Translations under genes and position numbers: made by a program
From: Lethocerus indicus
Taxonomy: Eukaryota > Arthropoda > Insecta > Hemiptera > Belostomatidae
Direction: 5' to 3'
Assembly (NCBI GenBank): GCA_019843655.1
Contig: JACDQD010000005.1
Location: 3,375,575-3,439,574 of the forward strand
DNA: 64,000 bases
Shown here: positions 38,601 through 49,762 of the stretch, one piece after another
How the letters are laid out: each line of letters starts with the position of its first letter
How positions within the stretch are numbered: the first letter of the stretch is position 1
The notes under the pieces: generated by a model
What the model was told of the DNA's origin: nothing
The model's database searches: none
What the model saw: the letters and a program-made list of their open reading frames with translations, nothing else

Positions 38601-41600
38601 AGTTTATAAACGATTTTGGCTTTATTATTACGATTCTAGAGGCTAACCTGTATTGGAGGGAATTCAGTGGTATATTACTGCTGTGCTTACAAACAACTTC
38701 TCGCACATATTGTAGACTTTTATTTTGACAAACATTCTCACGCCATACGCCTATATTGTTAGCATACCAACAAGTTTCTTTATAGTTATAAACGAGTGTG
38801 GAGCTTTCATTCCACCCCATTGCATCCCAAGTTATACTGGAAAGAGCAGTACATAACTAATTTTAGTTTTAAAATCGAATGTTCTTCGAATTCAGTGTCG
38901 TATGTCTCTGAAGTAAGTTTTCGCTGTAATATTATTGAATCATTTTTCTTCCACTGTTCTATTGTCACAACTGTAAAATACAATAAGCGATATTAAATTG
39001 AGTAGCACTACTAACTGATTGAATCTAACCAAAGATACAAATAAGTTTTATTTCTTTAAATACAAATGATACATCGATAAAACGATATACAAATGGTGAT
39101 TCCTACATGCATACCGGCCTATTGGTCTTACAACATATATATACTTAAATATTATGCAACATTGGTCGTTAATATTTAACAATATTGTTGTGATAATCGG
39201 GAAAATATACAATAAAAAGCCGAGAACTTAAGCTACACATTGAATCTAACCGATATTCAACCTGCAAGCCAAACAGAAATGGTTTGACAGGCATTTATTA
39301 CCCGACTAATAATTATCGGAATGCGGTATTCAATTTATTTTTTAATGAAGCAATCATTATCCCCTTAATAGGGCGTTTTATTACACAATATTGGGAATAA
39401 GTATTATCTTCGTTTGATATTTATATCGCTAATGTATTACTGCATTCCGTTCCTAATGAACGCAACCACGAAAGTGGTTAATTGTTAAATGTCAAGTAGC
39501 CGAGGTAGGTCATAAAGTGCGTCCCAATCGTGAAAGTGACACAGAGCGATGCCGACAATCCGATCGCGGGGCGCTTTCCTTATAATACGTAACACTGGTT
39601 GACTGAAGAGTCGAGCCAGAAGCTGAAAAAAAAGCACAAGGGGCATCGAAAGTATAATACTTTCCCCCCGGGCACTCCGGTCACAGTTTGGCTCCGGTCC
39701 CGCCCCGGCGGCTACAATTCGACGTTTTCTTCCTCCAGGAACTATGAAATTCGTTCAGAAACCCTCTACTGAGTAAGAGGAAAAAAAGCGGTACCTAAAA
39801 AACTTGAACAATGACTCTACGCTCGAGTGACGGCGGAGTCGGGAGACCGTCCCCGAAACATCGCCTCCTATAGGACGACCCTACTGTAGATTAATGCTAT
39901 TATTTTGTAATTAACTTTTTGCCAAAACTATAGCCAATCGACAGATTCAAATCATACAATCCTATTATCATCCATATTAGCGTGGGAGTAGGTGTTTCTT
40001 GAAGAACCTTAGCCTTAATCCCTCTGAAGAACGAAAAATCATTGTATTAACTTAATCAGCTGGAAGACAGACATTTGTAGAAAGTGAACTAAATGATTGA
40101 AATTATTAGATTTTAAGAAAAACACGCACCTTCTATTCGGGAAATAGACCCAAACGACCCCGTCTGTAGCGCTTTATGTTTTTATGTTCGGTTTATTTTT
40201 CTCAGGAAGCGGCTTTTCCAGTGGGCATTGTGAAGTAATGCCCGGTTTTCGTGTGGCGGTCCGCTTTTTCCTTTTCCCCTATTCCTAGATTTATGGCGGC
40301 CGTGGATAGAAGTTCATGGAATCCAATCTGCACACGCCGAAATATGACGTCAATATTTTAAATTTCTCCTAACGGCATATCTCGATGACATGTAAAAGTA
40401 AGATATAAACTAAACAGACAACTGGAATACGAGAAAATGTATTGAGCAAGAGAAGTAACTTTAGAAAATGATTACTTGGTATTATACAAACGATATTTTT
40501 TTCTCGAATGAATACCACACCACCTCCAATATTTAATTGCTTTGTTGCATGGTAGGTCTGTGGATAGATCATCTTGATTATACAAGATGAGCATCGAGAA
40601 TCTTGTTTCCTTATCTCATTTATTATCAGAGTAAACTATTTTATTACGATATCAAGGTTTATATACCGTTTAATATTTCAGTACTTTTAATATTTTAGTT
40701 CGCATAATTAATTATTTTCCTCCCAACTTTGGATTGTTGCCTGTTGATCCCCGTGTAAACGCTCAGCTTTCCTTTCAGCATGACAGAACCAACATCAGGA
40801 AGTGTAATGAATTTAATTTTTCCCTTATTATATTCTTCTTAAATATATGCCGCAGTCACAAGGAGTATATCGTGATTTCCAATTTCCGTAATTTTCTTTT
40901 ATTACTCTTGTTTCTTACTCCTCCCACGTGCTCATAGAGTACATTGACACATTGGAATTGTGATTTAAGAGTTTCCATGAGTTGTATTAACGGATTTCAT
41001 TTTAGACAAACCGCGTTCACCCACGTCGCCTTCTATATTTTGACTTGTCCGTCCTAGACATTTGAGCCTGACTGATAGGTCAACTGTAACACCTGTTGAT
41101 ACAAATGTTAGTGGAGCGGTCTTATATATGGTGATACGAGTTTTTTCAAACTATTCCACTTGGATTGACAGGTGTCAGCAATGATATATGTTTCCTGACA
41201 GCATTTGTATCGCTGAATTAGGTCGATTCTTCAAGTAGGTGTAAATGAATTTTGCATTTTTAATGACTTAATGATGAAAAACATGTCTTAAAACTCGCAA
41301 TTGATAAAAAACCAAACCTGGACAATTGTATACACGTAAAAACATTGTGAAAGAAAGGCTTCTCAACACTCACAATTTTCATGTTCTAATTTATTTCGAA
41401 CTTATAAAAAACTTAAATAAGTTTCATAAGGCTCATGATCTAATGAAAATCTGAAGGAATTGTGGTCAATGAAAAAAGGTGGTCGGGAACGGCGTTATTT
41501 AACATTAAAGTCCATTGAAAAACATTTCGATTACTCGAAACTCGAAACCGTGTCCGACAGTTGAACATGTTATTCCATGTTACAAAACCCAAACCGGGGA

Positions 41601-44600
41601 ACTTCATTATGAAACAGGAAAAACGGTTATATTCTATATCTACGTAGGTGCATGCAGATGGGGTAACTCCGGTCGCAACAGGGAGATTGCGAGAATGTTT
41701 TACAAAATTCGAACAAAAAGATTTATTACATTATATTAAGACATTAATTATTCAATTTATACATTATAAGGTCCTTTTTCGGGCGTTTGATAATGCCGTA
41801 TTACGGATCAAAAGTTCAGAAAACGGGAGTCATAAATATAAATTGAGTTTAAGAGCCGGAACATGGCAAAGCACATTGCAACAGGACTGCCGCTTGTCAT
41901 TAGTCAACTTGACTTATTACAACGCTAACGAGCCTATTTTAAAAATATCCTACGGTCGTGCTAATTCCTATAGAAATTACACTTTGTATTACAAATTGCT
42001 TACTATTTCTGCAATGTCCGCTTAGATATTTCAACTATATTTAATCGAGACCGCAAAACATATTCGTTACAAGTTCAACATGCCAAATGTAAGCCATCGT
42101 AAATAATGTCTTTAAAACAAATGTCGAAAATCTGATTTATTTCCTTTATTTTTCCAAAACTGTATTAAATATTATGCACGTCTTTTTCTTTATCTTTATT
42201 ATCAGATATCTTTGTTTTCAAGTACCACAGGCTTTGTTCGGAAACGGTAACTTAATAATATGAGTATTATTGGCATATTTACTAAAGTTGAAAATAACAT
42301 TCCTCTAGAGAAGTTTAAAAGGAAAAGTAAAACATAAAATATATATTATTTTTGTTTATTATCATAAAAATAATATATACCTGAAGACAAAGACTAAAAA
42401 AGGAATGAAAACGGTGTAGTCGCAGAAGAACAGTAGAAAGTGTCTGCAGAAAATCTACAGAAAAACTAGAAAGTCCGATGACGGAGAAAGCTCGGGCGGA
42501 GGAAAAATGACGGATGGAAAATGTTGAAAACCGAGAAGAGTTCGAAGTCAAATTGGCACGAAACGAACGGTAGAATTCTTGATGTTTTATGTCCGATTTC
42601 AGATTGTCGAAATAACCAGCGGGAGAAGTGGATGGCCGTCAGGAAACCCGTTTCGCTCCCTCCTCGTAGATCCAAATTTAATTTATGCCAGTTCGGGCTG
42701 TAAATTTTCGGCTCTTACAGTCGTATATATTTTCCGTGTTCGTTGTTGCGGCAGATTGAAAAAAAATAAACGGGAATTGCCAATTTCTAACGCGACGGAA
42801 GCGGGTGAAGAAATCGCTCAGGGGATCGAGAAATGTTCGTGTAAAAGGTTCGATGACGAATCGATATTTATGTTTTCTGTTTTGATCCTACACGAATGCC
42901 ATGATATCACTGGCTTTATTAAACTCCAATACAATCACTATACCAGACTTTCTACTAACTTTAAAGGGCGGTTCACCGTATTGGAAAGGATTACATTCAG
43001 CCTCTTTGTACGATAGGCTCCACCAACATTTAAGATAAGAAAATCATAAGTTACTATGAAAAAGAACTTGTGAGGGACCTTAAGTTATAATTTTTGTCAT
43101 CATTTTAATCATTTAACCGTGGCTTATTCTTTACTTCGCTAATGTTGAACAAATTGGAAAAAAGTTCAAAAACATAAACGAAAATAACCATCCCATTGAA
43201 TGTTATGGGACAGTCTTAGTTCTGGGAACTCTGTCGTACGAAGAGGGGTCCTTATCCGAATACATAATGGACGATTCCTGGGACTGTGAGAAAGCGGTGG
43301 GGATGAGGCTCGCACAATTGTTTCCTCCGTCCAGAAGGAAGCCGGTAAAGTACCGTCGAACCGACTTGCTTCACAATAACGTAATCGTGGGAGCGTTGCG
43401 GACATTTTCGTCTGACAGCTTCCCTGAGAATCTTGTCCAGGCGAACGGATTTCACTACCGAAAACCGAATCTATTAATAAATAATTACAAAAAATCATCA
43501 ACTTAAGATTTTTACGGGGAGATCTTGAGGGGGCAACAAATATCTCTCTTGATCTTATTACGTTTCAACTTACAGCTATCTCCAATAGCAAACGCGAGGT
43601 TAATCGTTGTCATTAAACAGTTACAACTTCCTAGTTGAAAATACCTGACAAAATAGTTATTATTGTTAGGTTTTAACGAGCTACGCCAATTTTACAGCAA
43701 TAAGCTCGACAAAATTCTTAAACTCTAATAGTGTAATCAAGATATCAGTTCAAGTTTGTTATAGCATAAAAATACTTGGGTATATTTATAATAAATAATG
43801 TTTATTAACGAATACAAAAAATAACAGAAAATACGCCGAATTCAGTGTTTTTTCACCGCAGAAACTCAACAAACAATATCTCAACATTTCTGGCCCACGT
43901 TCTGTGTTGTATTGGTTCCATGAAAACATAAATATTCAATTGCAATAATCGTCGCCGGAAAATAACAGTTTCGTTACACAATTCCCCGACTGGTAATATT
44001 GGTTATAATTCATAATTGGTCTACTTTTGGATAAATCATTTGGCTGTAATTCGTTCGCCTTGCAGAATAATTGAAAGTGAGCCCCGAACGTACAAACAGA
44101 CCGAGTCGGAAACTTTTAAGAGTGACGACATACCGCGACACCGCAAAGAGAGAGATCGAGCTCCCTCCACTTAAGCCTAACTGTTGCCGTTTGAACACAT
44201 TACCGGCATTATTAATGCCACACGCCGCTGTTTTATGTATTATTTAAGATTTAAACTAGAAACTGAAACCTGTTCTGTCTCCACTCCGATATAAATTAAT
44301 AAATTCATATTGATTAAAATCACTATCATTCTGGCTATGTTCCCTGACGGTTATTTTTTTTATTCGTTTTCTTTAATGTCATCGTCGTAAAGGGAGGCTA
44401 TAGAGAGGGCGGCATTGGAAGATTATATTATCCGAGTTTCAAGCACACGTCTGACGTTCAAGCGCATAAACTTCGAGGTCGAACCTGTTAGCATTTAACT
44501 CGAATTCTAGGCATGCAATAAAAAAATATATGACTGGTAAACAACTAAGACAAATTCGGGCCGACAGGATTACCTTGGCCGACAATTTACTGCCACATAT

Positions 44601-44683
44601 TTTCGAAGAGTAGTTACAATATTTAATGTTGTTGTTATTGATTTTTCTTTATACTTCATATACCTTCGTTATGATACCGAGTT

Positions 44684-44755
44684 CTTACTGTAGGCTGAGG
44701 AGCCTCAGCGTGCGCCTTGGGACCCAGAGGTTCGAACCCGCCCGTACGAAATGGA
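44684..44755 (+). repeat. tRNA-like sequence (SINE head or tRNA pseudogene)
   Basis: A perfect B box GGTTCGAACCC (44729-44739) follows an A-box-like TAGGCTGAGGA (44691-44701) at tRNA-like spacing. The D-arm region can form GGCT/AGCC. The acceptor stem does not close and the T stem is imperfect, so it is not a functional tRNA gene. Confidence 0.5.
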
Positions 44756-45865
44756 CGTTAATTTCTAAGTTAGCCGTTAGTGGGGACAGTGATCGGAGAA
44801 ATAAACGCTTCCACATTATCACAAGCGCGACATAACTGGCTATAGCCATTGTTGCCTTATCTAGAGAAGCACAGAACGCTTGCCCCATATTAAATGAGAT
44901 ACAGAAAAATCAAGGTTAATTTCTTTTAACAGTGAACTATATATATTATTTTACCCAATATATAGTAGGCACACGAGGGCAGAAAGGTATTTTTGTTATT
45001 TGTTTTTTCACTTTTGAAACAACCTCCATGTGTTTTGAATCAGTGATGTTTCGTCAGAGATAAACAATCAGATTCAAATTCTGCTTTAAGCGCAAATTGA
45101 ACATTTTAAAAATAATCTACGCACTAGTCAAGCACACATCTATTCAAACTGTTGTATTAAATTCCGGGATCGACTCGGATAGACTGCCAAAAAGTCGTAA
45201 TGCTACTGTTTAAAGAATTTATTCCTTTTGATTACCATATTTAAATTTTAAATGAGGGATATCTTGAAAAAAATCTTGCCAGCCTTCGTTCAAATATTTG
45301 AAATATGAATATTCCAGATTAACATACTCGAGATAATTATAGTTTACGAATTCCCTACGGCCCATTAACAGCCCGATTCTGGAGGCCGAAAACGCCGTTT
45401 CTGGTCGTAAAAATGTTGTCTTATATTATACCTACGTCACAGGCATAAATAAAACTGGGACTACCTCACCTTGGCGACGGCCGTACTATTGGCCGGGATA
45501 AGGCAGAGGGTTCATCGACCTTGTGTAGTCTCTCTCAGTATTCATCTCCGTCAACGAAACTTTTTTTGCCCCCGTGCCAGAACATTGCGCAACTTGCTTT
45601 CAAGGGAAGAGAAGGACCCCGTGTTGTTTCCACTTTGCCAAGTCTATATTCGACTATATTCAACTTTCACCGGGTCCCACCCCGTTACGCAATCCTCTCT
45701 TTCTACAAGCGCGCACGCCTCTCTTCACCTATGCTGCAATTCGCTATATTTATTTCAATTAACTATTCGGGAATTTAGAATAAAGTCAAATATGAACACT
45801 TGATCCAACCTGTACTGATCTACCTACTCAGGTGAATTATACAGTGGCCAGAGGAAATCTAAATA
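44756..45865. other. No gene recognised
   Basis: Anonymous DNA. The overlapping frames at 45471-45803 are open in all three + frames, which indicates lack of stops rather than coding. Confidence 0.5.
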
Positions 45866-45953
45866 GTTTAACATACCTGTTTTATGGTCTGTGAGGGGTT
45901 GGAATGCCGTAGATTTCGTGTGTTTCTGTCTCCTCTCCCTGGTTTAGTCTTTT

Positions 45954-45990
45954 GCTAGACCGGTTTCGGCTGCTCGCCATCTTCAGTAGC
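45954..45990 (-). ncRNA. Hammerhead ribozyme-like motif, type I (copy 1, left arm)
   Basis: On the - strand the 37 nt read in order: helix I 5' strand GCUA; CUGAAGA, which fits CUGANGA; a stem II of UGGC-GAGCA-GCC; GAAA; CC/GG, closing with A and U a minimal loop-less helix III (ACC/GGU); cleavage triplet GUC; and the helix I 3' strand UAGC. All catalytic boxes of a hammerhead are present. One U lies between CUGANGA and the GGC/GCC stem, which deviates from the canonical form. Hammerheads with very short helix III are known in Penelope-like elements and in metazoan retrozymes, where they act as dimers. Activity is not shown by sequence alone. Confidence 0.6.
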
Positions 45991-46217
45991 ACTGTTAGTC
46001 ACTTTTAGCACTTTGATGTTTTTGGGCATCCTCACTGCACTGTCAGTGCCACTTGTACTGTGGAGGTTATCTGTTTGTCGCGTGTATATATTCGTGTCTT
46101 GATATACCCAAATAAGACAAACAAAATTCCCCAAAAACACAATAACAAGACAAGTGAGAGTGGCAGTACTGTGAGGATGCCCAAAAAACATCCAAAGTGC
46201 CAAAAGTGACTAACACC

Positions 46218-46248
46218 GCTACTGAAGAGCGGCCGAAACCGGTCTAGC
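46218..46248 (+). ncRNA. Hammerhead-like motif with collapsed stem II (copy 1, right arm)
   Basis: The + strand has GCTA, CTGAAGA, GCGGCC, GAAA, CCGG, TC and TAGC in order. Compared with the left arm, nine bases of stem-loop II are lost and about three are left in their place. Helix I, both catalytic boxes and the GUC triplet are intact, but stem II can form at most one or two pairs, so it is probably inactive. Confidence 0.5.
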
Positions 46249-46300
46249 AAAAGACCGAACCAGCCAGAGGAGACAGAAACACACGAAATTTACGACATCT

Positions 46301-47510
46301 ATATATTTCGGAATAAAATTATTAGAAGCGAATATTAGGCGAATAAGGCACGCAGATTGGCCTTGCACAGAAGAAATATTTAAAAACAAATAATTACTGT
46401 GGCCCCGTGCACAGTTCATTGAACTATGTATGACAGGACATAGCCAAAACGTTAATCACAATGGAACAATACTTCGGTCGTAAGACAATTGACGCTCCAC
46501 AGATATAGCCATAAAAATAAAAGTAAATTCGCATCACCTTCCTCATTATACTTCATCCGCTCGTAATGCGATGTTATACTTCCAATTATACTTTTATTAA
46601 TAACTCATCACTTATTGCCGGCGTACCTCCTTTCAATGTCAAGCCTTCTGGAGTAAGTCCTGGGAATCCCTCCCCAATGGTCTTGTATCGTAACTCGAGA
46701 GGACATCATGGCATATGGGTGGGCCAAGGACGTGAAATTAAATACTTTTTTCTTTATATTCTTTTGTACCCATATCCAGACACGTACGTTATATAATATG
46801 GGTATTTAAAAGAGCTTTTAAAATTATAACTTAAACTGTAAGTGTAAAATCACTTATTGCTTGATTTCTTAAAGATAAACAAACTTTTTATTCCCGTATA
46901 AATAATATTTATGTTAGACATTACTAAATACAAATTGAATTTTTCACGTTCCTTTATTTTTATACAGGGTTAGATTGCCGAAATATCAATACATAGTATA
47001 TCAATTACTTACTATTAATTTTCAATATATTTGTATTGATATTGAAAGTAACAGTGTCGTAATGATAGTAATAGTCCTGACAGTATGAGTAATTTACTGA
47101 AGTGGTGTTACTAAGTAATCAAATGATCATCAAGTGAATATTGATATTCCAAATACGAACAGATCCCATTCAAATACTATAAAATATTTTTATTCGATGA
47201 ACTTTACTTGTTTAGTAATTTACAGCCGCACTCGGGGATGATTTATAAAAGCATCGAGAAAAAGACAACGCCTACTTTCGTTTATTTTCCCTTCATTATT
47301 TTTAATGTTTATTCAGGCCGCTATCGTTCGTAAAGTCGAACCGGGAAGCGTTATATTTTTAGCGCTGTACGTCTGTCTGAGTCAATGCAAATTAAAGCGA
47401 ATTCATGGCATTGATCGGTGTCATTTATTAAGCCCTATCGTATCGACTGTCTGTACACACTTTCACTGAAATGTTCTATCGGAGACCATTAGCATAGTTG
47501 TGTGGGACAT

Positions 47511-47563
<53 letters not shown>

Positions 47564-48704
47564 GGGTAATGTCATAGAATGCCGGAAAGGAAATACTGCA
47601 ACGATTCCTTTCTCCTGTTTTCCAATCAAATTGTGAACCACAGTTGAGAATTTAGCTTTACACAAAAAGGATTTTTTACAACAAAAAAATATTGGCGAAG
47701 TAAGTGTTTATAAAAAAAACCTTTAAGCAAGATTACCAATTCACACTAGCTTAACATATTTATTACCAGCATGAAAAATAGTTATCGCAGTCGACTTTTG
47801 GAAGGAGCGATGAAACGGAGGGAAATGTTATTCATTTATTTCAATTGTGACTTGGGAGGGGGGTCGCTCAACAATAGGATGAATAAAAGATCCATTCAAT
47901 TAGATTAGTAACACAGAATCTATCTATTGTATATATCCAGGTTGTTATTAGCGATTTGTCCTAACAAAGGAATTAACAGCGGATTTCTTTCATAGGTACA
48001 TTTCAAAGATAACCAAGCTGTCTGCCTTTAAGAGTGTCTTTGTTCGTATCTCTTTGAATAGGAATAAATCTGCTACAGGTGAATCATAACTCCTGATGAG
48101 TCATGACTAATAGCGTGAATGAGGTTGATAGTCCCCTTTTGTTCTCCAGAGGGTACTGCACCTATGTCTAGTTTGTATGACGAATTTAGGTTTATAATTT
48201 TATATTTATAAATATGGGTAGATCAAATTTAATGATCCAATTATCTTGCAATATTTAAATTTAAAAAGAAAAAATTAAACAAGTAAAATGGCGAGTAGGG
48301 CCGTACAGGAAAAGTGTGGCTGTTTTACATATTGCAGTGTAAAAAAACTGCAATAATTCATCGGCGACGGTGGTAATAATGGTTTTTATGGCAGCCCCGT
48401 CATTACAGGCTGTTGACTAAGCGGTCATTTTCGTTCGTTGCCACCAGTCATCGGTGGCCGATATCACATTGGCCGGAGGAAATATTTCTAACGTATTATT
48501 AAACAGGTATATAAAATAAATAAATTAGGTAAATACTAACAAATGATTAATTTTAAATATTAAAGTATTGTACTATATCTACCTATTGTAAATTTCGTTA
48601 AATCCCCAGAGATGTTATGCTCCCTCCTACCATTAATGCCACATTCAGGATTTTAAATGAGCGAAGGTTTTCGCGACCAGGACTTATATTACCACTGTCT
48701 AATG
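46301..48704. other. No gene recognised; contains (TA)n at 47514-47558
   Basis: A+T-rich non-coding DNA. The only clear feature is a perfect TA microsatellite of about 45 bp. The frame at 46566-46796 has no recognisable motif. Confidence 0.55.
47514..47558. repeat. (TA)n microsatellite
   Basis: A perfect TA dinucleotide run. Confidence 0.97.
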
Positions 48705-48910
48705 TCCGGTAGGATCATCTAATGCTGTAGGAAGGATCTCGTTTGGCAGGGTTTGACCCTGTGCTAATCCGGGCGAAGCAGACAACCCCCGAGTGAGCCC
48801 CAAAAGGAAAGGGTAAAAACCATTCCAATTTAACCCTCTCGGCTGGTTTCCAAACACGGGAAAAATCCCGAATTGAAGTTCCTCTTACAGCATTAGGCGA
48901 TCCTACCGGA
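48705..48910. mobile_element. Short inverted-repeat element upstream of the gene
   Basis: The ends TCCGGTAGGATC (48705-48716) and GATCCTACCGGA (48899-48910) are exact complements. The match continues inward over ATGCTGTAGGAA / TTCCTCTTACAGCAT with small gaps, giving terminal repeats of about 30 bp. The interior is about 140 bp and non-coding. No target-site duplication is obvious (left flank TAATG, right flank AGTCA). I cannot assign a superfamily. Confidence 0.65.
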
Positions 48911-48929
48911 AGTCAGTGACTTGGTTTAA

Positions 48930-49347
48930 CTATCGGATATAGGTAGCCCCATCTAGCAATTGTTTACGGCTACGACGGCGCGTATGGCGGAAGCCTATTG
49001 GGCAGTGCTCTGTTTTTCGGCCTTTCGGCGGGGCGACAGGATGAGGCAAGAAGACGGAAAGAAAGTGCGCGTACTGAAAGCGACCTTGACGGAGGGAGGA
49101 AGGGAGGAAGATGAGATGGTCGGTGGGGGCGAGAAAGTGGCGGCGGCGGCGGGGGCGGTGGCGCGCTCTGGCGGGGGCGGCGCACGGTCGCGACGACCGC
49201 TCCAAGAAGTGGAGGCCCGCCGGTCCTCAGTCGACACTCGACTGCCGGTCGGAGTACGCCCCTATCGAGAATTTCATTTACTCCAAATTCTGTGCCAAAC
49301 TTTGTACGCGCATTTTCGGCCCGCGAACACGATTCGACCGCCGAACT
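48930..49347 (+). promoter_or_regulatory. GC/CpG-rich 5' leader and probable core promoter of the CRAL-TRIO gene
   Basis: This stretch of about 400 bp is far richer in G+C and CpG than its neighbours and leads straight into the first coding exon. An arthropod initiator-type TCAGTC sits at 49227-49232, about 120 bp before the ATG. No TATA box was seen at the right distance, and no clear DPE was found. All frames stay open here because stop codons are rare in this composition. One frame with an ATG at 48984 runs to 49412, overlapping the real start in a different phase, and would be an upstream ORF if transcription began further upstream. Confidence 0.5.
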
Positions 49348-49408
49348 ATGTCCGTTATGAACGCCGCCGGCCACGGACTGGTCACCGATGTCACTCTCAT
49401 CGACACAG
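49348..49408 (+). CDS. CRAL-TRIO (clavesin/alpha-TTP-like) protein, first coding exon
   Basis: The exon encodes 20 residues, starting MSVMNAAGHG and ending in LIDT, plus the first base of a split Gly codon. The ATG at 49348 has A at -3, an acceptable start context. The frame is open upstream to 49111, but that stretch reads like GC-rich leader. The exon ends in CAG/GTAAAT, a consensus-like donor, and in-frame translation past it stops after one codon. The phase (1) matches the exon at 63699 exactly. Variable N-terminal extensions before the first conserved helix are normal in this family, so this exon alone is not diagnostic. Its assignment rests on position, phase, leader composition and donor. 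The alternative is that the true 5' exon lies elsewhere in the intron. Confidence 0.7.
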
Positions 49409-49519
49409 GTAAATAGCTTTCATGAATTTATAAAATTATTATATACGCAATCATAATTATCCTAAAATACCGAGTGTGTTGGCATTGACATCGCGGGTCA
49501 AAATTGAATTATTCTATTT

Positions 49520-49762
49520 TAATATACCTGTTTTGTGGTCTGCTAGGGGTTGGAATACCGTAGCTTTGTGGTGTTTCTGTCTCCTCTCGCTGGTTTGGTC
49601 TTTTGCCAAACCGGTTTCGGCTGTTCGCCATCTTCAGTAGCGGTGTTAGTCACTGTTGGCACTTTGGATGTTTTTCGGGCATCCTCACTGCACTGTTACT
49701 TTCACTTGTACTGTCCGAAACCGGTCTAGCAAAAGACCAGCGAACCTACGGCATTATTCTAT
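49520..49762. mobile_element. Inverted-repeat element with hammerhead-like motif, copy 2
   Basis: It lies 112 bp inside the intron. The left part matches copy 1 from TACCTGTTTT through the core to CCTCACTGCACTGT. The right arm is truncated to CCGAAACCGGTCTAGC plus AAAAGACC, and it ends CTACGGCATT, the complement of the left-end AATACCGTAG with one change. Confidence 0.78.
49605..49641 (-). ncRNA. Hammerhead ribozyme-like motif, type I (copy 2)
   Basis: The 37-nt layout is the same as at 45954. Helix I is GCUA/UGGC, so one A-U pair has become a G-U wobble and pairing is kept. The cleavage triplet is GUU, which still fits the NUH rule. Stem II is UGGC-GAACA-GCC, with the change confined to the loop. 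The box CUGAAGA, the GAAA box and ACC/GGU are unchanged. Confidence 0.6.

Larger units (their letters stand above)
35028..44683. other. No gene recognised; CpG-normal intergenic DNA with three small hairpins or tracts
   Basis: About 9.7 kb without a supportable gene. Visible items are a perfect 18-bp hairpin at 35307-35348, a GC-rich hairpin at 35590-35636 and a short CT run near 37333. The open frames (for example 41648-42025 and 42579-43016) reach 145 codons but have no family resemblance and alternate with open antisense frames. Short exons may be hidden here. Confidence 0.5.
45866..46300. mobile_element. Inverted-repeat element with hammerhead-like motif, copy 1 (most complete)
   Basis: The two ends are long inverted repeats of each other. 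The left end runs from GTAGATTTCGTGTGTTTCTG through the ACCGGTTTCGGC core. The right end runs from CTGAAGAGCGGCCGAAACC to CAGAAACACACGA. The arms also share the internal TTGGCACTTTG / GGGCATCCTCAC segments in inverted form. The outer left sequence (from about 45870) is shared with copy 2. There is no protein. This family recurs at 49520, 58572, 61413 and weakly at 62662. Confidence 0.8.

Noticed and set aside
42579..43016. 145-codon open frame
   Set aside because: No family resemblance, non-ATG start, and competing frames overlap it.
48970..49374. 134-codon Pro-rich frame on the - strand opposite exon 1
   Set aside because: It is antisense to the GC-rich leader, where stops are rare in every frame. 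The Pro run reflects GGC/GGG repeats.
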